From Bradyrhizobium barranii subsp. apii (GTDB lineage: Bacteria > Pseudomonadota > Alphaproteobacteria > Rhizobiales > Xanthobacteraceae), in NCBI RefSeq assembly GCF_011516635.5, contig NZ_CP096255.1:1672501-1736500 (forward strand): a stretch of 64,000 bases of DNA. Reading direction: 5' to 3'. A model generated the notes under the pieces. That model did no database searches. It had not been told where the DNA came from and saw nothing but the letters and a program-made list of their open reading frames with translations. Made by a program: the position numbers and the translations under genes. Positions within the stretch are counted from its first letter, which is position 1; the number at the start of each line of letters is the position of its first letter. Positions 1-9,155 of this stretch are shown here, piece by piece.

Positions 1-60
1 CTCCGGCTTCACATCCTTGAGGGTCACCTTGATCCGGACCGCGGTCGTGTTCAGGCTCAT
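1..60 (-). CDS. pRiA4b ORF-3-like passenger protein, N-terminal 20 codons only
   Basis: The first 20 codons of the passenger gene whose complete copy is at 37499-38101; the rest lies outside the window. Its ATG (58-60) overlaps the TGA of tnpC (57-59) in an ATGA arrangement, which suggests translational coupling to the transposase operon. The function of the family is unknown. Confidence 0.8.
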   Translation of the reverse strand, partial: MSLNTTAVRIKVTLKDVKPE

Positions 61-1622
61 GCCGCCAGCCTCGGATCGCGTGTATGCATCGTATAGGTCG
101 ACGCCCAGGGAAGCAGTTCGTCCAGTCGCGCTGCAGGCCAACCATTGACGAGCTTGGCGAGAACGTCAGCGAGCCAGTGCTCGGCACTGACGCCATTGAG
201 CTTACAGGTCTCAATGAGCGAAGCCAGCAATGCCCAATTCCCGGCGCCTTCGTCGCAACCGGCAAAAAGAGAGTTCTTGGCGTTGAGCTTGATCGGTCGC
301 ATCGCACGCTCGACAGCATTCGTGTCCATTTCGATGCGCCCATCATCAAGATAGAGCGTCAGGCCGTCCCAATGACGTAGTGCATAGCGCAAAGCCTTCG
401 CCGTGTCGCTCTTCTGCGCAAGGTGATCGAGCTTGGCCTCAAACCACTGCTTCAAGGCTGCAACCAGAGGCCGGGTATGCGCTTGTCGGCCAGCACGGCG
501 CTCGTCCGCAGATCGGCCGCGGAGGGCCTTCTCGACCGCGTAAAGCTGGGCGATGCGCTCAAGAGCCTCGCGGGCAACCGGAGCTGGCGCAGGCGCAGCC
601 TCCCGCTCGATCTTCACAAACTGGCGCCGCAGATGCGACCAGCAGAAGGCGAGCGTCCCGGACAGGGCGTCCGCACGCGTCTCTCGGGTCATGGTCTTGT
701 AAGCCTGATAGCCGTCGCAGTGGATGATGCCGCGATAGCCCTCCAGCAGCCGCAAGCCATGAACGGCGCCGCGGCCCGGTGCATAGGCATAGACTACCCC
801 AGGCGGATCAGGTCCGGCCCAAGGCCTGTCATCGCGTGACAGCGCCCAGAAGTAGCCGGTTTTTGTTCTGCCGCGCCCCGGATCCAGCACCGGCGCCGGG
901 GTCTCATCGACACAGAGCTTCGAGGAGGCGAGCAGAAGCTGGCGCAGACGATGCCACACGGGCTTCAATTCCTGGGCGGCATAGCCGACCCAGAAGGCGA
1001 GCGTGGAACGATCCAGCGCTATTCCGTGCGTCGCCAGCATCTGCGCCTGGCGGTAAAGCGGCAAATGCCAGTGATACTTGGCATCGATCACATGCGCGAC
1101 CAGCCGCTCGGTGGGCAATCCTCCCCTGATCAATCGCTCGGGAGCCGCGTGCTGCAGGACGACGCCATGACAGGCGCGGCAGGCCAGCTTGGGACGGCGG
1201 GTGATGATGACGCGATACTGCGCCGGAACGACGTCGAGCCTCTGGCTCTCATCCTGACCAATCTCGAAGAGGTTGCCCTTACAAGACGGGCAGCAGCTCT
1301 CGGCCGGCATCATAGTCTCGATGACGCGCGGCAAATGCTCCGGCAGCTGACCACGGTTGGCTCTGCGCGCGGCAGCTCTCTTCTCGCCTGTTTTGGGATT
1401 GGCACGATTCTCGGCGGCTTCGAGAGCCGCAACGGCCTGATCGATATCCTCCAGAACAAGCTGCAGCTGATCAGCGTCCAGCTTTTCCGAGGACCGACCG
1501 AACTGCGCATCTTTCGCAAGCTTGAGCAACCGCTCGAGCCGGGCGCAGCGATCCAGCAGAGCCGCGGCAAAGGCACGCAACTCGGCTGGATCGCTCGGTA
1601 GCTCATCAGGCAAATCACTCAT
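57..1622 (-). CDS. tnpC: IS66 family transposase TnpC
   Basis: A 521-residue IS66 transposase. It has an N-terminal coiled region rich in Leu/Arg/Glu, a zinc-finger-like segment with CCPSCKG and CRACHG cysteine pairs near residues 112-155, the central catalytic core, and the C-terminal signature around NAVERAMRPIKLNAKNSLFAG near residue 440 that is characteristic of the family. The length is normal for TnpC and no frameshift is present, so this copy should be functional. It lies 51 bp downstream of tnpB in the same operon, and its stop overlaps the passenger start. An identical protein is encoded at 38098-39663. Confidence 0.95.
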   Translation of the reverse strand: MSDLPDELPSDPAELRAFAAALLDRCARLERLLKLAKDAQFGRSSEKLDADQLQLVLEDIDQAVAALEAAENRANPKTGEKRAAARRANRGQLPEHLPRVIETMMPAESCCPSCKGNLFEIGQDESQRLDVVPAQYRVIITRRPKLACRACHGVVLQHAAPERLIRGGLPTERLVAHVIDAKYHWHLPLYRQAQMLATHGIALDRSTLAFWVGYAAQELKPVWHRLRQLLLASSKLCVDETPAPVLDPGRGRTKTGYFWALSRDDRPWAGPDPPGVVYAYAPGRGAVHGLRLLEGYRGIIHCDGYQAYKTMTRETRADALSGTLAFCWSHLRRQFVKIEREAAPAPAPVAREALERIAQLYAVEKALRGRSADERRAGRQAHTRPLVAALKQWFEAKLDHLAQKSDTAKALRYALRHWDGLTLYLDDGRIEMDTNAVERAMRPIKLNAKNSLFAGCDEGAGNWALLASLIETCKLNGVSAEHWLADVLAKLVNGWPAARLDELLPWASTYTMHTRDPRLAA

Positions 1623-1673
1623 TGGCCCGAGCTTGCCATGCTTCGCGTCACGATGCAGCGATGATTTGCATTT

Positions 1674-2027
1674 TTACGCAAGCGCTTTCGGCTGCGGGAT
1701 CCGAGGCGCGTGCATGCGCGTCCAATCCATGCCGGCCAGCAGTGCTGACAGCTGGGCCCCATTCATCCGCATCACACCGGCCACGATGGGTGGCCATTTG
1801 AAGCCGCTGCCATCGAGCCGCTTCCAGTACATCACAAGGCCGCTGCCATCCCAGACGACGATCTTCACCCGATCGGCGCGCTTCGCACGGAACACCACCG
1901 CCACGCCCTTCATCGGGTCATGGCCCAGCGTATCCTTCGCCAGCAGCGCCAAGCCCTCTGCACCCTTCCTGAAGTCCACAGGTTGCGTCGCCACGTAGAT
2001 CATGAGGCTCGCCGGCATCGTCAGCAT
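1674..2027 (-). CDS. tnpB: IS66 family accessory protein TnpB (Orf2)
   Basis: A 117-residue TnpB, the small IS66 accessory protein needed together with TnpA and TnpC for transposition. The family hallmark is visible: PVDFRKGAEGLALL near the N terminus and VFRAKRADRVKIVVWDGSG in the middle. The ATG (2025-2027) lies inside the last codons of tnpA, giving a 7-nt overlap that implies coupled translation. The copy at 39715-40068 is identical. Confidence 0.95.
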   Translation of the reverse strand: MLTMPASLMIYVATQPVDFRKGAEGLALLAKDTLGHDPMKGVAVVFRAKRADRVKIVVWDGSGLVMYWKRLDGSGFKWPPIVAGVMRMNGAQLSALLAGMDWTRMHAPRIPQPKALA

Positions 2028-2443
2028 GAACGTGTCCGTCGCAGCGCAATGAACACATCGCTCAACGCAGCAAGGCCAGGCGCCCCGCGCACCTCCACGC
2101 GCGCGCCCTGGAACTCAACCGTAACAATGGCTGCTTCCGGCGAACCGGAGGGCTCTGCGGCCGCAGGCAACGCTAATTCCGACACCACCGGCACGAACGA
2201 CAGCGTGTCCGCCGACGCCGGCAATACCAACTGGCCCAAACGCGCCCGGCGCCGCCAATCATGCACCTGCTGGGGCCGGCAGCCATGGCGACGAGCGACG
2301 TCTGTTACAACCGCCCCCGGTTCGAGGCTTTCCGCCGCAATCTGCGCCTTCAAATCATCCGGCCAGCGCTTTCGACCTGCGCCAGCGAACACTTCAATAC
2401 GCGGTGACAACGGTCGTCTTATGTCGTCAGAATGGTCGTCCAT
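2021..2443 (-). CDS. tnpA: IS66 family accessory protein TnpA (Orf1, HTH)
   Basis: A TnpA-type protein of about 140 residues with a helix-turn-helix region (residues about 25-65: KRWPDDLKAQIAAESLEPG followed by VTDVARRHGCRPQQVHDWRRR). The ATG at 2443 is preferred over an upstream in-frame ATG at 2500 because a GGAAGGG ribosome-binding site precedes it and the homology starts there. It is the first gene of the tnpA-tnpB-tnpC operon. The second copy is at 40062-40484. Confidence 0.9.
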   Translation of the reverse strand: MDDHSDDIRRPLSPRIEVFAGAGRKRWPDDLKAQIAAESLEPGAVVTDVARRHGCRPQQVHDWRRRARLGQLVLPASADTLSFVPVVSELALPAAAEPSGSPEAAIVTVEFQGARVEVRGAPGLAALSDVFIALRRTRSC

Positions 2444-2531
2444 TGTGAGCACCCTTCCAGAAGATGACTCTTCTAACGGTGCTCTCAAGACTCCGCACAA
2501 ACAATCAGACGGGCCTCGGCGCTACGCTTAC

Positions 2532-2758
2532 TGTGAACTCGCAACAGGTCATTGTTCACGTCCGCTTCGCTCCGAACGGGAGGGTGGTGCAAATCAGCGA
2601 GCGCCCGGCGAAGCTCACGCCGAACTAATGGTTTGAGGTCCTTAACGCCCGTGCCAGCTCAAGCTATCGCCCGATCGCTCGTGGTCGTGGTGTTTTTCGA
2701 CTGACGCGGACCGCGATCGAAACCTTCAAGCAGGAAACCACGAGGCGGGAATGAGCGA
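2532..2758 (+). pseudogene. 3' remnant of an unrecognised gene upstream of the Rieske gene
   Basis: Directly after the IS66 end, one reading frame encodes a protein-like tail (VHVRFAPNGRVVQISERPAK, then after an in-frame TAA at about 2626, WFEVLNARASSSYRP and RLTRTAIETFKQETTRRE). It ends with a TGA that overlaps the ATG of the Rieske gene at 2751 (ATGA). The 5' part was removed by IS66 and the internal stop shows decay. I do not recognise the family. The overlap says it was translationally coupled to the Rieske ferredoxin. Confidence 0.5.
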
Positions 2759-3176
2759 AGGTATAATCGGCAACCTGCTGAGCGATCAGATCGAGGTATT
2801 CGCCGTATGTCCCGCTGATGCTATCGAGCGGACTGGCGCCAAGGGCTTTAGCCTGTCGCGCGCGGATCGATGCTAGCGGCGAGTGCCGGCCGCTTCTAAT
2901 TATTGTGGTGCGCACTTTCGGGAACGATTATTTCGGGTATGTCAACCGTTGTCCGCATGACAGTGCCTGGCTCAACATCGGCTCCGGCGAGTTTTTCTCT
3001 CCAGATCGCTCCATTCTCAGATGCGGACGGCATGGTGCGAGATTCGAGGTCGACACTGGGGTATGCATTCGATGGGCTGCATATTTCAGTGATCGTGAGC
3101 AGCGATTTCGCGCGATCATGAGCGCCGAATTCAGACGATCGTGAGCAGCCTCGCTCCGGCCGAGGCGGTGATAGGG

Positions 3177-3938
3177 TCAGCGTTCTGGCTGCTCGTCAAG
3201 GGTGATGGTTTTGGCGTTGCGTTTTCGCATGCTTTCGCCAGCAAGCTGGAGGCGGTGAGCGTTGTGGACGAGGCGATCCAGAATCGCGTCGCCTAGCGTG
3301 GGATCTCCGATAACTTCGTGCCATGTGTCCACAGGGAGTTGGCTGGTTACGATGGTGGAGGAGCGGCCATGGCGATCGTCAAGGATTTCCAGTAGATCGC
3401 GCCGCTCGGCAGCGGTGAGCACCGACAATCCCCAATCATCCAAAATCAGAACCTGGGCGCGGCCAAGGGTTTTGAGCAAGCGGGCATAACGTCCATCGCC
3501 CCGCGCGAGCCCCAACGCTTCGAACAATCTTGGGACGCGGTGATAGAGGACCGAGCGATTATCTCGGCAGGCCTTGTGGCCGAGGGCACAGGCTAACCAA
3601 CTTTTGCCCAATCCGGTCGCCCCGGTTATGAGCAAATTCTCGTGGCGATCGATCCAGTCGCCGCTGGCGAGCTTGGCGAAGACGGCCCGGTCGATACCCC
3701 GCGGCGTGCGCAAATCGACGTCCTCCACGCAGGCATTCTGGCGGAGCGAGGCCAGCTTGAGGCGCGTGGTGAGCCGCCTGGTGTCGCGTTCCGCCGCTTC
3801 CCGGTCGACCAGCAGGCCGATGCGATCTTCGAACGGCAAGGCTTCGAGATCAGGCGATCGTCGCTGCTCCTCGAAGGCCTTGGCCATGCCGCTCAAGCCG
3901 AGCTCGATCAGGCGTTCGTGGGTGGGATGGTTGAGCAT
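3177..3938 (-). CDS. istB: IS21 family helper ATPase IstB
   Basis: A 253-residue DnaA-like AAA+ ATPase that assists the IS21 transposase in target choice. Walker A is seen as GATGLGKSWLACALG near residue 105 and Walker B as VLILDDWGLS near residue 163. The length is normal and the reading frame is intact. It lies 16 bp downstream of istA, in the same operon. The copy at 44140-44901 is identical. Confidence 0.95.
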   Translation of the reverse strand: MLNHPTHERLIELGLSGMAKAFEEQRRSPDLEALPFEDRIGLLVDREAAERDTRRLTTRLKLASLRQNACVEDVDLRTPRGIDRAVFAKLASGDWIDRHENLLITGATGLGKSWLACALGHKACRDNRSVLYHRVPRLFEALGLARGDGRYARLLKTLGRAQVLILDDWGLSVLTAAERRDLLEILDDRHGRSSTIVTSQLPVDTWHEVIGDPTLGDAILDRLVHNAHRLQLAGESMRKRNAKTITLDEQPER

Positions 3939-3954
3939 ACAGGTCTCCTTGGCT

Positions 3955-5496
3955 TCAGTGAAAATAATCGCGGCCGCGGATGTTGCCGTGGCGCAGGGGT
4001 TGGTGTTCGGAGGGCTCGTCGAGAAAGGTACGATCCAGACCGTTCTGGAGGATGGAGCGGATCGAGGCGACGGATCGCGCCTTGATCAGAATGCCGCGCC
4101 GGCAGGCCGCTTCGACGCGCTCCGCGCTGTAGCTTTTGACCAGTGACAGAATGCCGAGGCAGGTGCGAAAGCCTTGCTCGGGATGCGGCCGGGCCGCGAT
4201 CACGGCCTGGAAGAAGGCGGCGGTCGACGGACCGATCCGCTCGCCGGCGACGATCACTCCGGCGGGCGTCCATTGACCGTAGCGCCGATGGGCGCTGGGC
4301 ATATGGTCGGCGATGGTGGTGTGGCCCCGCCGGTTGGGCGCGCGGGCGTGGCTGGCGATCCTGCGGCCGTTGTGGAAGATCTCGACCGTTCTGTCATCGA
4401 TGCGTGCGTCGACAAGCTCACGGATGAGCCGATACGGCGCGGAATACCAGTGTCCATCGATCTCGATATGATAGTCGGGGCCGATCCGGCATCGCTTCCA
4501 GCGTGCGAAAGCGTAAGCCTGGTCCGGCAGCTTTGTAAGCTTGGGCTTGTCGAGCTCGGCGAACAGTTCGGCGCGACTGGCGCCAAAGTCGCGCATCTGC
4601 CTTGCATTGAGTTCGACGACGAGTGTTTTGATGGCTGCGTTCAGCTCCGCCAACGAAAAGAAGCGTTGGTTGCGCAGCCGCGCCAGAATCCATCGCTGGG
4701 CGACTTGCACCGCAACTTCGACCTTTGCCTTATCTTTTGGGCGCCGCGGCCGGGCTGCGAGAATGGCCGTGCCGTAATGGCTCGCCATCTCGGCATAGGT
4801 TCGGTTGAGGCCGGGATCGTGGCGGTCGGGATTGGTGACGGCGGCCTTGAGATTGTCGCAGACTACGAATGTCGGCACGCCGCCGAGGAAGGCGAAAAGA
4901 TTGATGTGGACCCGGATCCAGTCGGCGAGCCCCTCGCTTGGACAGGCCTCGGCATAGGTATAGTTGGAGGCGCCCATCGCCGCGACGAACAGCTTCATCG
5001 ACTGCACTTCCCCGTTTGAGGGATCGATGACGTCGATGGTGTCGCCGGCGAAATCCACGAAAACCTTCTCGCCGCCCAGATGCGTCTGCCGCATCGAAGG
5101 CCGGGCTCGCCCCTTCCAGGCCTCGTACGTCGTGCAGAACCAGGTGTAGCCGAAGCCATCGGGATGGGTGGCGCGATACTCGTCCCACAGCAGCCGACGG
5201 GTCACGTTGCGTCGGCGCAGCTCCTTGTCGACATAGCCCCAGTCGGGAACGGCCCGCTGGGGGCTCTGCGACGCAGGCCTCGGCGCCGGGAAAAGCAGCA
5301 GCTCCAGGTCCTCGTCGCTCATTCCGGCCGGCAACGGCCAGTTCAGCCCGGCAGCCCCGGCTCGGCGTAGATAGCTGTGCACGGCGCCGTTGCTGATGCC
5401 CAAGGTGCGCGCGATGGCTCGCTCCGGCAAGCCTTGAACATGTTTTAAGCGGAGAACCTCTTTGATCCGGCGCATCGACAATCTCTGGGTGGGCAT
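3955..5496 (-). CDS. istA: IS21 family transposase IstA
   Basis: A 513-residue IS21 transposase. An N-terminal HTH (RRIKEVLRLKHVQGLPERAI, GISNGAVHSYLRRAG) is followed by an rve/DDE integrase core with VFVDFAGDTIDVID and the region FVVCDNLKAAVTNPDRHDPG carrying the second acidic residue. This copy has Asn where the copy at 42582-44123 has Lys (motif GLN/KWPLP, near residue 52), the only difference seen between the two proteins. It is intact and probably active. Confidence 0.95.
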   Translation of the reverse strand: MPTQRLSMRRIKEVLRLKHVQGLPERAIARTLGISNGAVHSYLRRAGAAGLNWPLPAGMSDEDLELLLFPAPRPASQSPQRAVPDWGYVDKELRRRNVTRRLLWDEYRATHPDGFGYTWFCTTYEAWKGRARPSMRQTHLGGEKVFVDFAGDTIDVIDPSNGEVQSMKLFVAAMGASNYTYAEACPSEGLADWIRVHINLFAFLGGVPTFVVCDNLKAAVTNPDRHDPGLNRTYAEMASHYGTAILAARPRRPKDKAKVEVAVQVAQRWILARLRNQRFFSLAELNAAIKTLVVELNARQMRDFGASRAELFAELDKPKLTKLPDQAYAFARWKRCRIGPDYHIEIDGHWYSAPYRLIRELVDARIDDRTVEIFHNGRRIASHARAPNRRGHTTIADHMPSAHRRYGQWTPAGVIVAGERIGPSTAAFFQAVIAARPHPEQGFRTCLGILSLVKSYSAERVEAACRRGILIKARSVASIRSILQNGLDRTFLDEPSEHQPLRHGNIRGRDYFH

Positions 5497-5829
5497 CGGC
5501 CTTCCTCGTTCACTGACGAGGCAGTTCCTAAGCCGGTTGAGTTGTCGGCCGAAGCGGGCTGAGTTGCTGAAAAGCTGCTCACGATCCCGCGAAATCCGTG
5601 CTCACGATCGTCTGAAATCTCTGCTCACGATCCCCTGAAATCCGTGCTCACGATCCCGCGAAACATGCACGATGGGCCCTGCAACGGACAAGCGCTTGAG
5701 CCGGTCGCACTCACCGTGATAGATGGTGACGTCTGCCTATGCGGCGTCAAGCTGCTGGCGGATGATCGGCGTGCCGACCTATTCGAGGACAGCGGCGAAA
5801 CCATTGATGTTATGATCCACCCCGATTAA

Positions 5830-6888
5830 CAGCTGCATCGCTTAGCTATTGCTCGAGTTGCCTTAGGCGTTTGGCGCCGGATAAAGCCTTGTGAGCGTTG
5901 GCGCAGGTGCGTGTCGTCGCTTTTTGAACTTGTAAGAGCAGAACGTTTTGAACCCGCAAGTTCAGTGGCACGCATCCGGATCCCGGTCATGCACCCGGCG
6001 ATCTCCGTGGCACGAAGGAAGGGCTCTGGCGCTAACTCACCAAATGGACCTGGCATGCAAGAACCGCTTCTGGCTGCCGGTGGATGACAATAGGTTCGAG
6101 AAAGAAATGCCCTCGGCGGCTGCAAGCCCACCGAGGGCACCGTCTGGGCTGGAAGAATGGGGAGACCTAGACTGACAGGACCGTTTGAGCAGAGAAATGA
6201 CGATCCTGTATCCGATGTTCGCGGGACACGCAGCGCGCAACGCACGCCGAACGATCGGATGTCCGCGGGCGCCGCCGGCGTTCGTGTCTGCGCTGCAATT
6301 GCAATGCCAACCCCCTGTACATCCGACGCCCATGGCGAATTTCGTCACCTTAATCCACTGACGGCATCGCTCCAGGTCAAATGCATTAACGAGCACGTGC
6401 GCGTGGTCATTCTCATCGTTCCGCAAGATGCGGCGAGCGAATCTCGAGTTGAAGCGCTCGAAGCGGTTGAGGCAAGCCGACATCGTTGTGTGGGCGGTCT
6501 TGCCGCTGCTGCCAATCAGGATTGCGGCAGGCCAGCTCTGTCGCCTCAAACGTAAGCTCGGTGATCACCTGTGCCTCGCTCGGACCCCGTCGCAATTGGG
6601 CGCTATCTTTGACGAAAACGCGGGATGAGCAGCGGCACGTGCGCGGCGCTTAGGAAGTTCTTTGGTTCGCGGTCGAACGATGCAATTAGCCGACTCCGCT
6701 GGGCAGAGCGCTCTCTTCACTGGGCCGATCGCCATACGCGCTCCTCGATAGACGGGACGCAGATCACGACGATCGCGGCTCATTCCGCGAAATGACCGTG
6801 CAAGGTCTGAACAGACCGAGCGAGTATCTTCCGTCCAATCGCAGGAGCGGACTGCGGAAAGGTGAAGCGTTGAACATGATGCGACGTT
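5830..6888. other. No recognisable gene; decayed intergenic DNA
   Basis: About 1 kb between the Rieske remnant and the NifA site. Open frames exist on both strands (for example minus strand 6037-6549), but none shows a known motif, a convincing ribosome-binding site or family-like composition. I read this as degenerate sequence. Confidence 0.5.
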
Positions 6889-6904
6889 TGTCATGTCCGG
6901 AACA
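6889..6904 (+). promoter_or_regulatory. NifA upstream activator site
   Basis: TGTCATGTCCGGAACA fits the NifA consensus TGT-N10-ACA exactly. It lies 91 bp upstream of the -24 element at 6995, a normal distance for NifA acting through DNA looping. Confidence 0.75.
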
Positions 6905-6994
6905 GGAGAGAACGACATTGTCGTAACCGCGGCAATGAGTGTCAGTGGCGCCGGAGGCGGGCAAGGGATCGTTGCGGAAACGAGCGTTGCGCAT

Positions 6995-7010
6995 TGGCGT
7001 GGAAGTTGCT
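6995..7010 (+). promoter_or_regulatory. Sigma-54 (-24/-12) promoter
   Basis: TGGCGTGGAAGTTGCT has GG and GC separated by exactly 10 bp, matching the sigma-54 pattern TGGCac-N5-TTGCw. With the UAS at 6889 it forms a complete nif-type promoter. The first solid gene downstream is the ferredoxin at 7306, so the leader would be about 280 nt, unusually long. A small or deleted gene may have lain between. Confidence 0.75.
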
Positions 7011-7305
7011 TGAACATGTTGGATGGTTGAGCAAATGATGCGTGAGCAGAAACGGTCGCGATTTGGGAGAAGGCGTTGAAATTGATCAAGGAGGGCGGTC
7101 AGACGCGGAGGTATCTGCTCGCGGATTTTCCGATAACAAGCACGATTAACAAGCACGATGATGTCCGCTCGCTTCGGCTGCTTTCGCGAGCACGAGTCAG
7201 CTGCTTCAATTGATCGATCCGGCGTTCAACTGAAGAATAGATTGTGCGGCAAGTACTCCGGCGTTGCCGCTTTTCAGATGATCCCCTTGATTTCAGGATA
7301 GGCGC

Positions 7306-7653
7306 ATGAACGCAGAAACCGAATTCGAGCTTCCTCAACTTTACAGGTATCATGTCTTTGCCTGCCATACGCAGCGTCCGCCGAATCATCCGCACGGCAG
7401 CTGCGGCGCCTCGGGCGCGCAAGCCCTGTGGGATAGGATGGGCAAGGCGATCGAATCGCAAGGTCTGAACGATGTCGGCTTCACGGTGGCGGGCTGCCTC
7501 GGCTTTTGTAACTCAGGCCCTTTGATGGTCGTCTATCCCGACGGAGTCTGGTACCGCGCGACCACGCCCGAGGACGTGGACGAAATCGTAAATTCTCATC
7601 TCGTACAAGGCAAACGTGTGGACCGTCTTGTGATGGTGCTCAAGCGAAGCTAA
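7306..7653 (+). CDS. Thioredoxin-like [2Fe-2S] ferredoxin (Shethna type)
   Basis: A 115-residue protein of the thioredoxin-like ferredoxin family, with cluster ligands Cys20 and Cys33 ([20 protein letters not shown]) and Cys64 and Cys68 ([12 protein letters not shown]). The family spacing is C-x12-C...C-x3-C. Such ferredoxins occur in nif regions of diazotrophs and are thought to shuttle electrons or assist cluster assembly. The start ATG has AGGATAGG upstream. A NifA/sigma-54 promoter lies about 300 bp upstream. The stop codon TAA straddles the left end of the IS630 element; without it the sequence would read TAG, so the protein is unchanged. Confidence 0.85.
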   Translation: MNAETEFELPQLYRYHVFACHTQRPPNHPHGSCGASGAQALWDRMGKAIESQGLNDVGFTVAGCLGFCNSGPLMVVYPDGVWYRATTPEDVDEIVNSHLVQGKRVDRLVMVLKRS

Positions 7654-8853
7654 TGTCCTGATTCACAAAGTTCGCAATCGTAGATTCGCAGTAGATTCGC
7701 GTCGCCGTCCCAAGGATGGAGCTGTAGCAGCGACGGAGGATCTGATGGCGGTCCAGCAACTTGCGCCCCTGACATTGAGCGATGAAGAGCATGCCGAACT
7801 GAAGTCGCCGACGATGCAGCGGAAGACAGCGCAGGCGCTGGCTCTGAGAGCCCGGATCGTGCTGACCTGCGCGGAGGGCGGTCAGAACAAGGACGTCGCG
7901 GCCAAGCTGGGCTTGGACCGATCGACGGTAGGCAAGTGGCGGCGGCGTTTTGTGGAGCGGCGCGTGGACGGGCTGCATGACGAGCCGCGCTCCGGGGCGC
8001 CAAGTACGGTTGACGATGCCCGCATCGAAGCCGTGATCGTGAGGACGTTGGAGAGTTGCCCCGAGAACGCCACCCATTGGAGTTCTCGCGACATGGCGAA
8101 GGCCAGCGGCCTATCAGTGTCGACGGTGCAACGCATCTGGCGGGCCTTTGGGCTCCAGCCGCACCGGATGGAGATGTTCAAGCTCTCGACCGATCCGAAC
8201 TTCGTGGCCAAAGTGCGCGACGTTGTGGGCCTCTACGTCTCGCCACCGGAGCACGCCATCGTTCTATGTGTGCATGAGAAGTCCCAAATCCAGGCGCTGG
8301 ACTGCAGTCAGCCGATGCTGCCGATGCGTCCCGGCCAGCCGGCCCGAAGAAGCCATGACTACACGAGGCACGGCACCACATCGCTGTTCGCCGCCCTCGA
8401 CATTGCTAGCGGACGGGTCATCGGCAAGTGCTATGGACGCCACCGTGCTGCTGAGTTCCGCAAGTTCCTCGACGAGATCGAAGCTGCCGTGCCACGTGAA
8501 CCGGACGTCCATCTCGTCATGGACAATTACGCCACGCACAAGACCCCCTTGATCCGAAAATGGCTGGCTAAACGGCCGCGGTGGCACGTGCACCTGACCC
8601 CGACCAGTTCGTCATGGCTCAACCAGGTCGAGCGCTTCTTCGCGCTCCTCACCGATAAGAAGATCAGGCGCAGCATCTATCGCAGCGTCGCCGCTCTCAG
8701 GGCTGACATCACTTCGTTCATCGGCCGACACAACGCCGTTTCCGATGGACCAAATCTGCCGATGACATCCTTGCTTCCATCGAACGCTTCTGCCGGTACA
8801 ATGCCCCCGGCAAAACACGACCCGATGTCGCGAACTTCTGGTTCAGGACACTA
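7651..8853 (+). mobile_element. IS630-family element inserted in a stop codon
   Basis: The termini are ATGTCCTGATTCAC...AAGTTCGC on the left and the inverted GTGTCCTGAACCAG...AAGTTCGC on the right, flanked by the TA dinucleotide duplication typical of IS630/Tc1 (7651-7652 and 8852-8853). The left TA supplies the first two bases of the ferredoxin stop codon. Confidence 0.85.
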
Positions 8854-8854
8854 G
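7745..8854 (+). pseudogene. IS630 family transposase, C terminus frameshifted
   Basis: The 369-residue frame has an N-terminal HTH ([20 protein letters not shown]) and a DDE core with [12 protein letters not shown] and [20 protein letters not shown], so the catalytic residues are present. After [13 protein letters not shown] (about 8737) the frame is wrong: the expected continuation [20 protein letters not shown] lies in another frame, pointing to a small deletion. The C-terminal tail is therefore scrambled. Activity is doubtful but not excluded, since the DDE triad lies upstream. Confidence 0.8.
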
Positions 8855-9147
8855 AGGCTTCGCTTAGCGCCGCTTGGTCCGGGCTATCGGGAATGCACGG
8901 CTTTCTGTTCAAAGACTGGGGTCGTTGAGCTGTACGATCGTTCTTAAGGTGACTGGGTGCCCTCACGCCTCAAGGAGGTGCGCAACAGGAGGCCATTGAC
9001 CTTGTCGCTGTGGCCTTGGATTCAAAAATGTTCGGTGAGAGACGGATCGGTCAGAGTAGTGCGCTTGATCGAGTCCGATGAGGCCCGAGCGTCACCCCTT
9101 TGTAGCGCGGTCTATCCCAGAGCGACAACCGATTTGAATTGCCGCCT
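8855..9147. other. No recognisable gene between IS630 and IS256
   Basis: About 290 bp. The frame just after IS630 reads EASLSAAWSGLSGMHGFLFK, then DWGR and a stop, which is protein-like but has no start and no family I know. Confidence 0.4.
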
Positions 9148-9155
9148 TTGATAAG

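Larger units (their letters stand above)
1..2531 (-). mobile_element. IS66-family element, copy A (left end outside window)
   Basis: This stretch matches, at a constant offset of 38041, the complete copy at 37458-40572, and the encoded proteins are identical. It carries tnpA, tnpB and tnpC in the usual IS66 order plus the first codons of a passenger gene. The inner end at 2531 finishes with gctacgcttac, the reverse complement of the GTAAGCGTAGC terminus typical of IS66. The other terminus lies before base 1, so its target duplication cannot be checked. The element adjoins and truncates a gene remnant at 2532. Confidence 0.93.
3078..5669 (-). mobile_element. IS21-family element, copy A (2592 bp)
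   Basis: The ends read TGCATATTTCAGTGATCGTG (left) and, inverted, TGCATGTTTCGCGGGATCGTG (right), with the TG...CA termini of IS21. The element is flanked by an exact 8-bp duplication, cgatgggc, at 3070-3077 and 5670-5677. Repeats of the form gctcacgatc-N-cgaaat occur near both ends, as expected for IS21 multiple terminal repeats. The second copy (42409-45000, opposite orientation) has the same length. Confidence 0.96.
2751..5829 (+). pseudogene. Rieske-type [2Fe-2S] ferredoxin, broken by a frameshift and by IS21
   Basis: The gene starts at ATG 2751 behind gaggcggga and reads MSEGIIGNLLSDQIEVFAVC, then PADAIERTGAKGFSLSRAD. The frame then shifts near 2870 and continues as LLIIVVRTFGNDYFGYVNRC. 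Both Rieske ligand boxes are visible: CPH (within NRCPHDSAW) and CGRH (within LRCGRHGARFEV). At 3077 the IS21 element interrupts it. The C-terminal part resumes at 5670 (DGPCNGQALEPVALTVIDGD, VCLCG) and stops with TAA at 5827-5829. Without the element it would be a small electron-transfer ferredoxin of roughly 140 residues. Its position in a nif region suggests a former role in electron supply, but this is an inference. Confidence 0.8.

Noticed and set aside
6037..6549. A 170-residue minus-strand frame in the region before the ferredoxin promoter
   Set aside because: No motif or ribosome-binding site; overlapping frames on both strands look equally poor.
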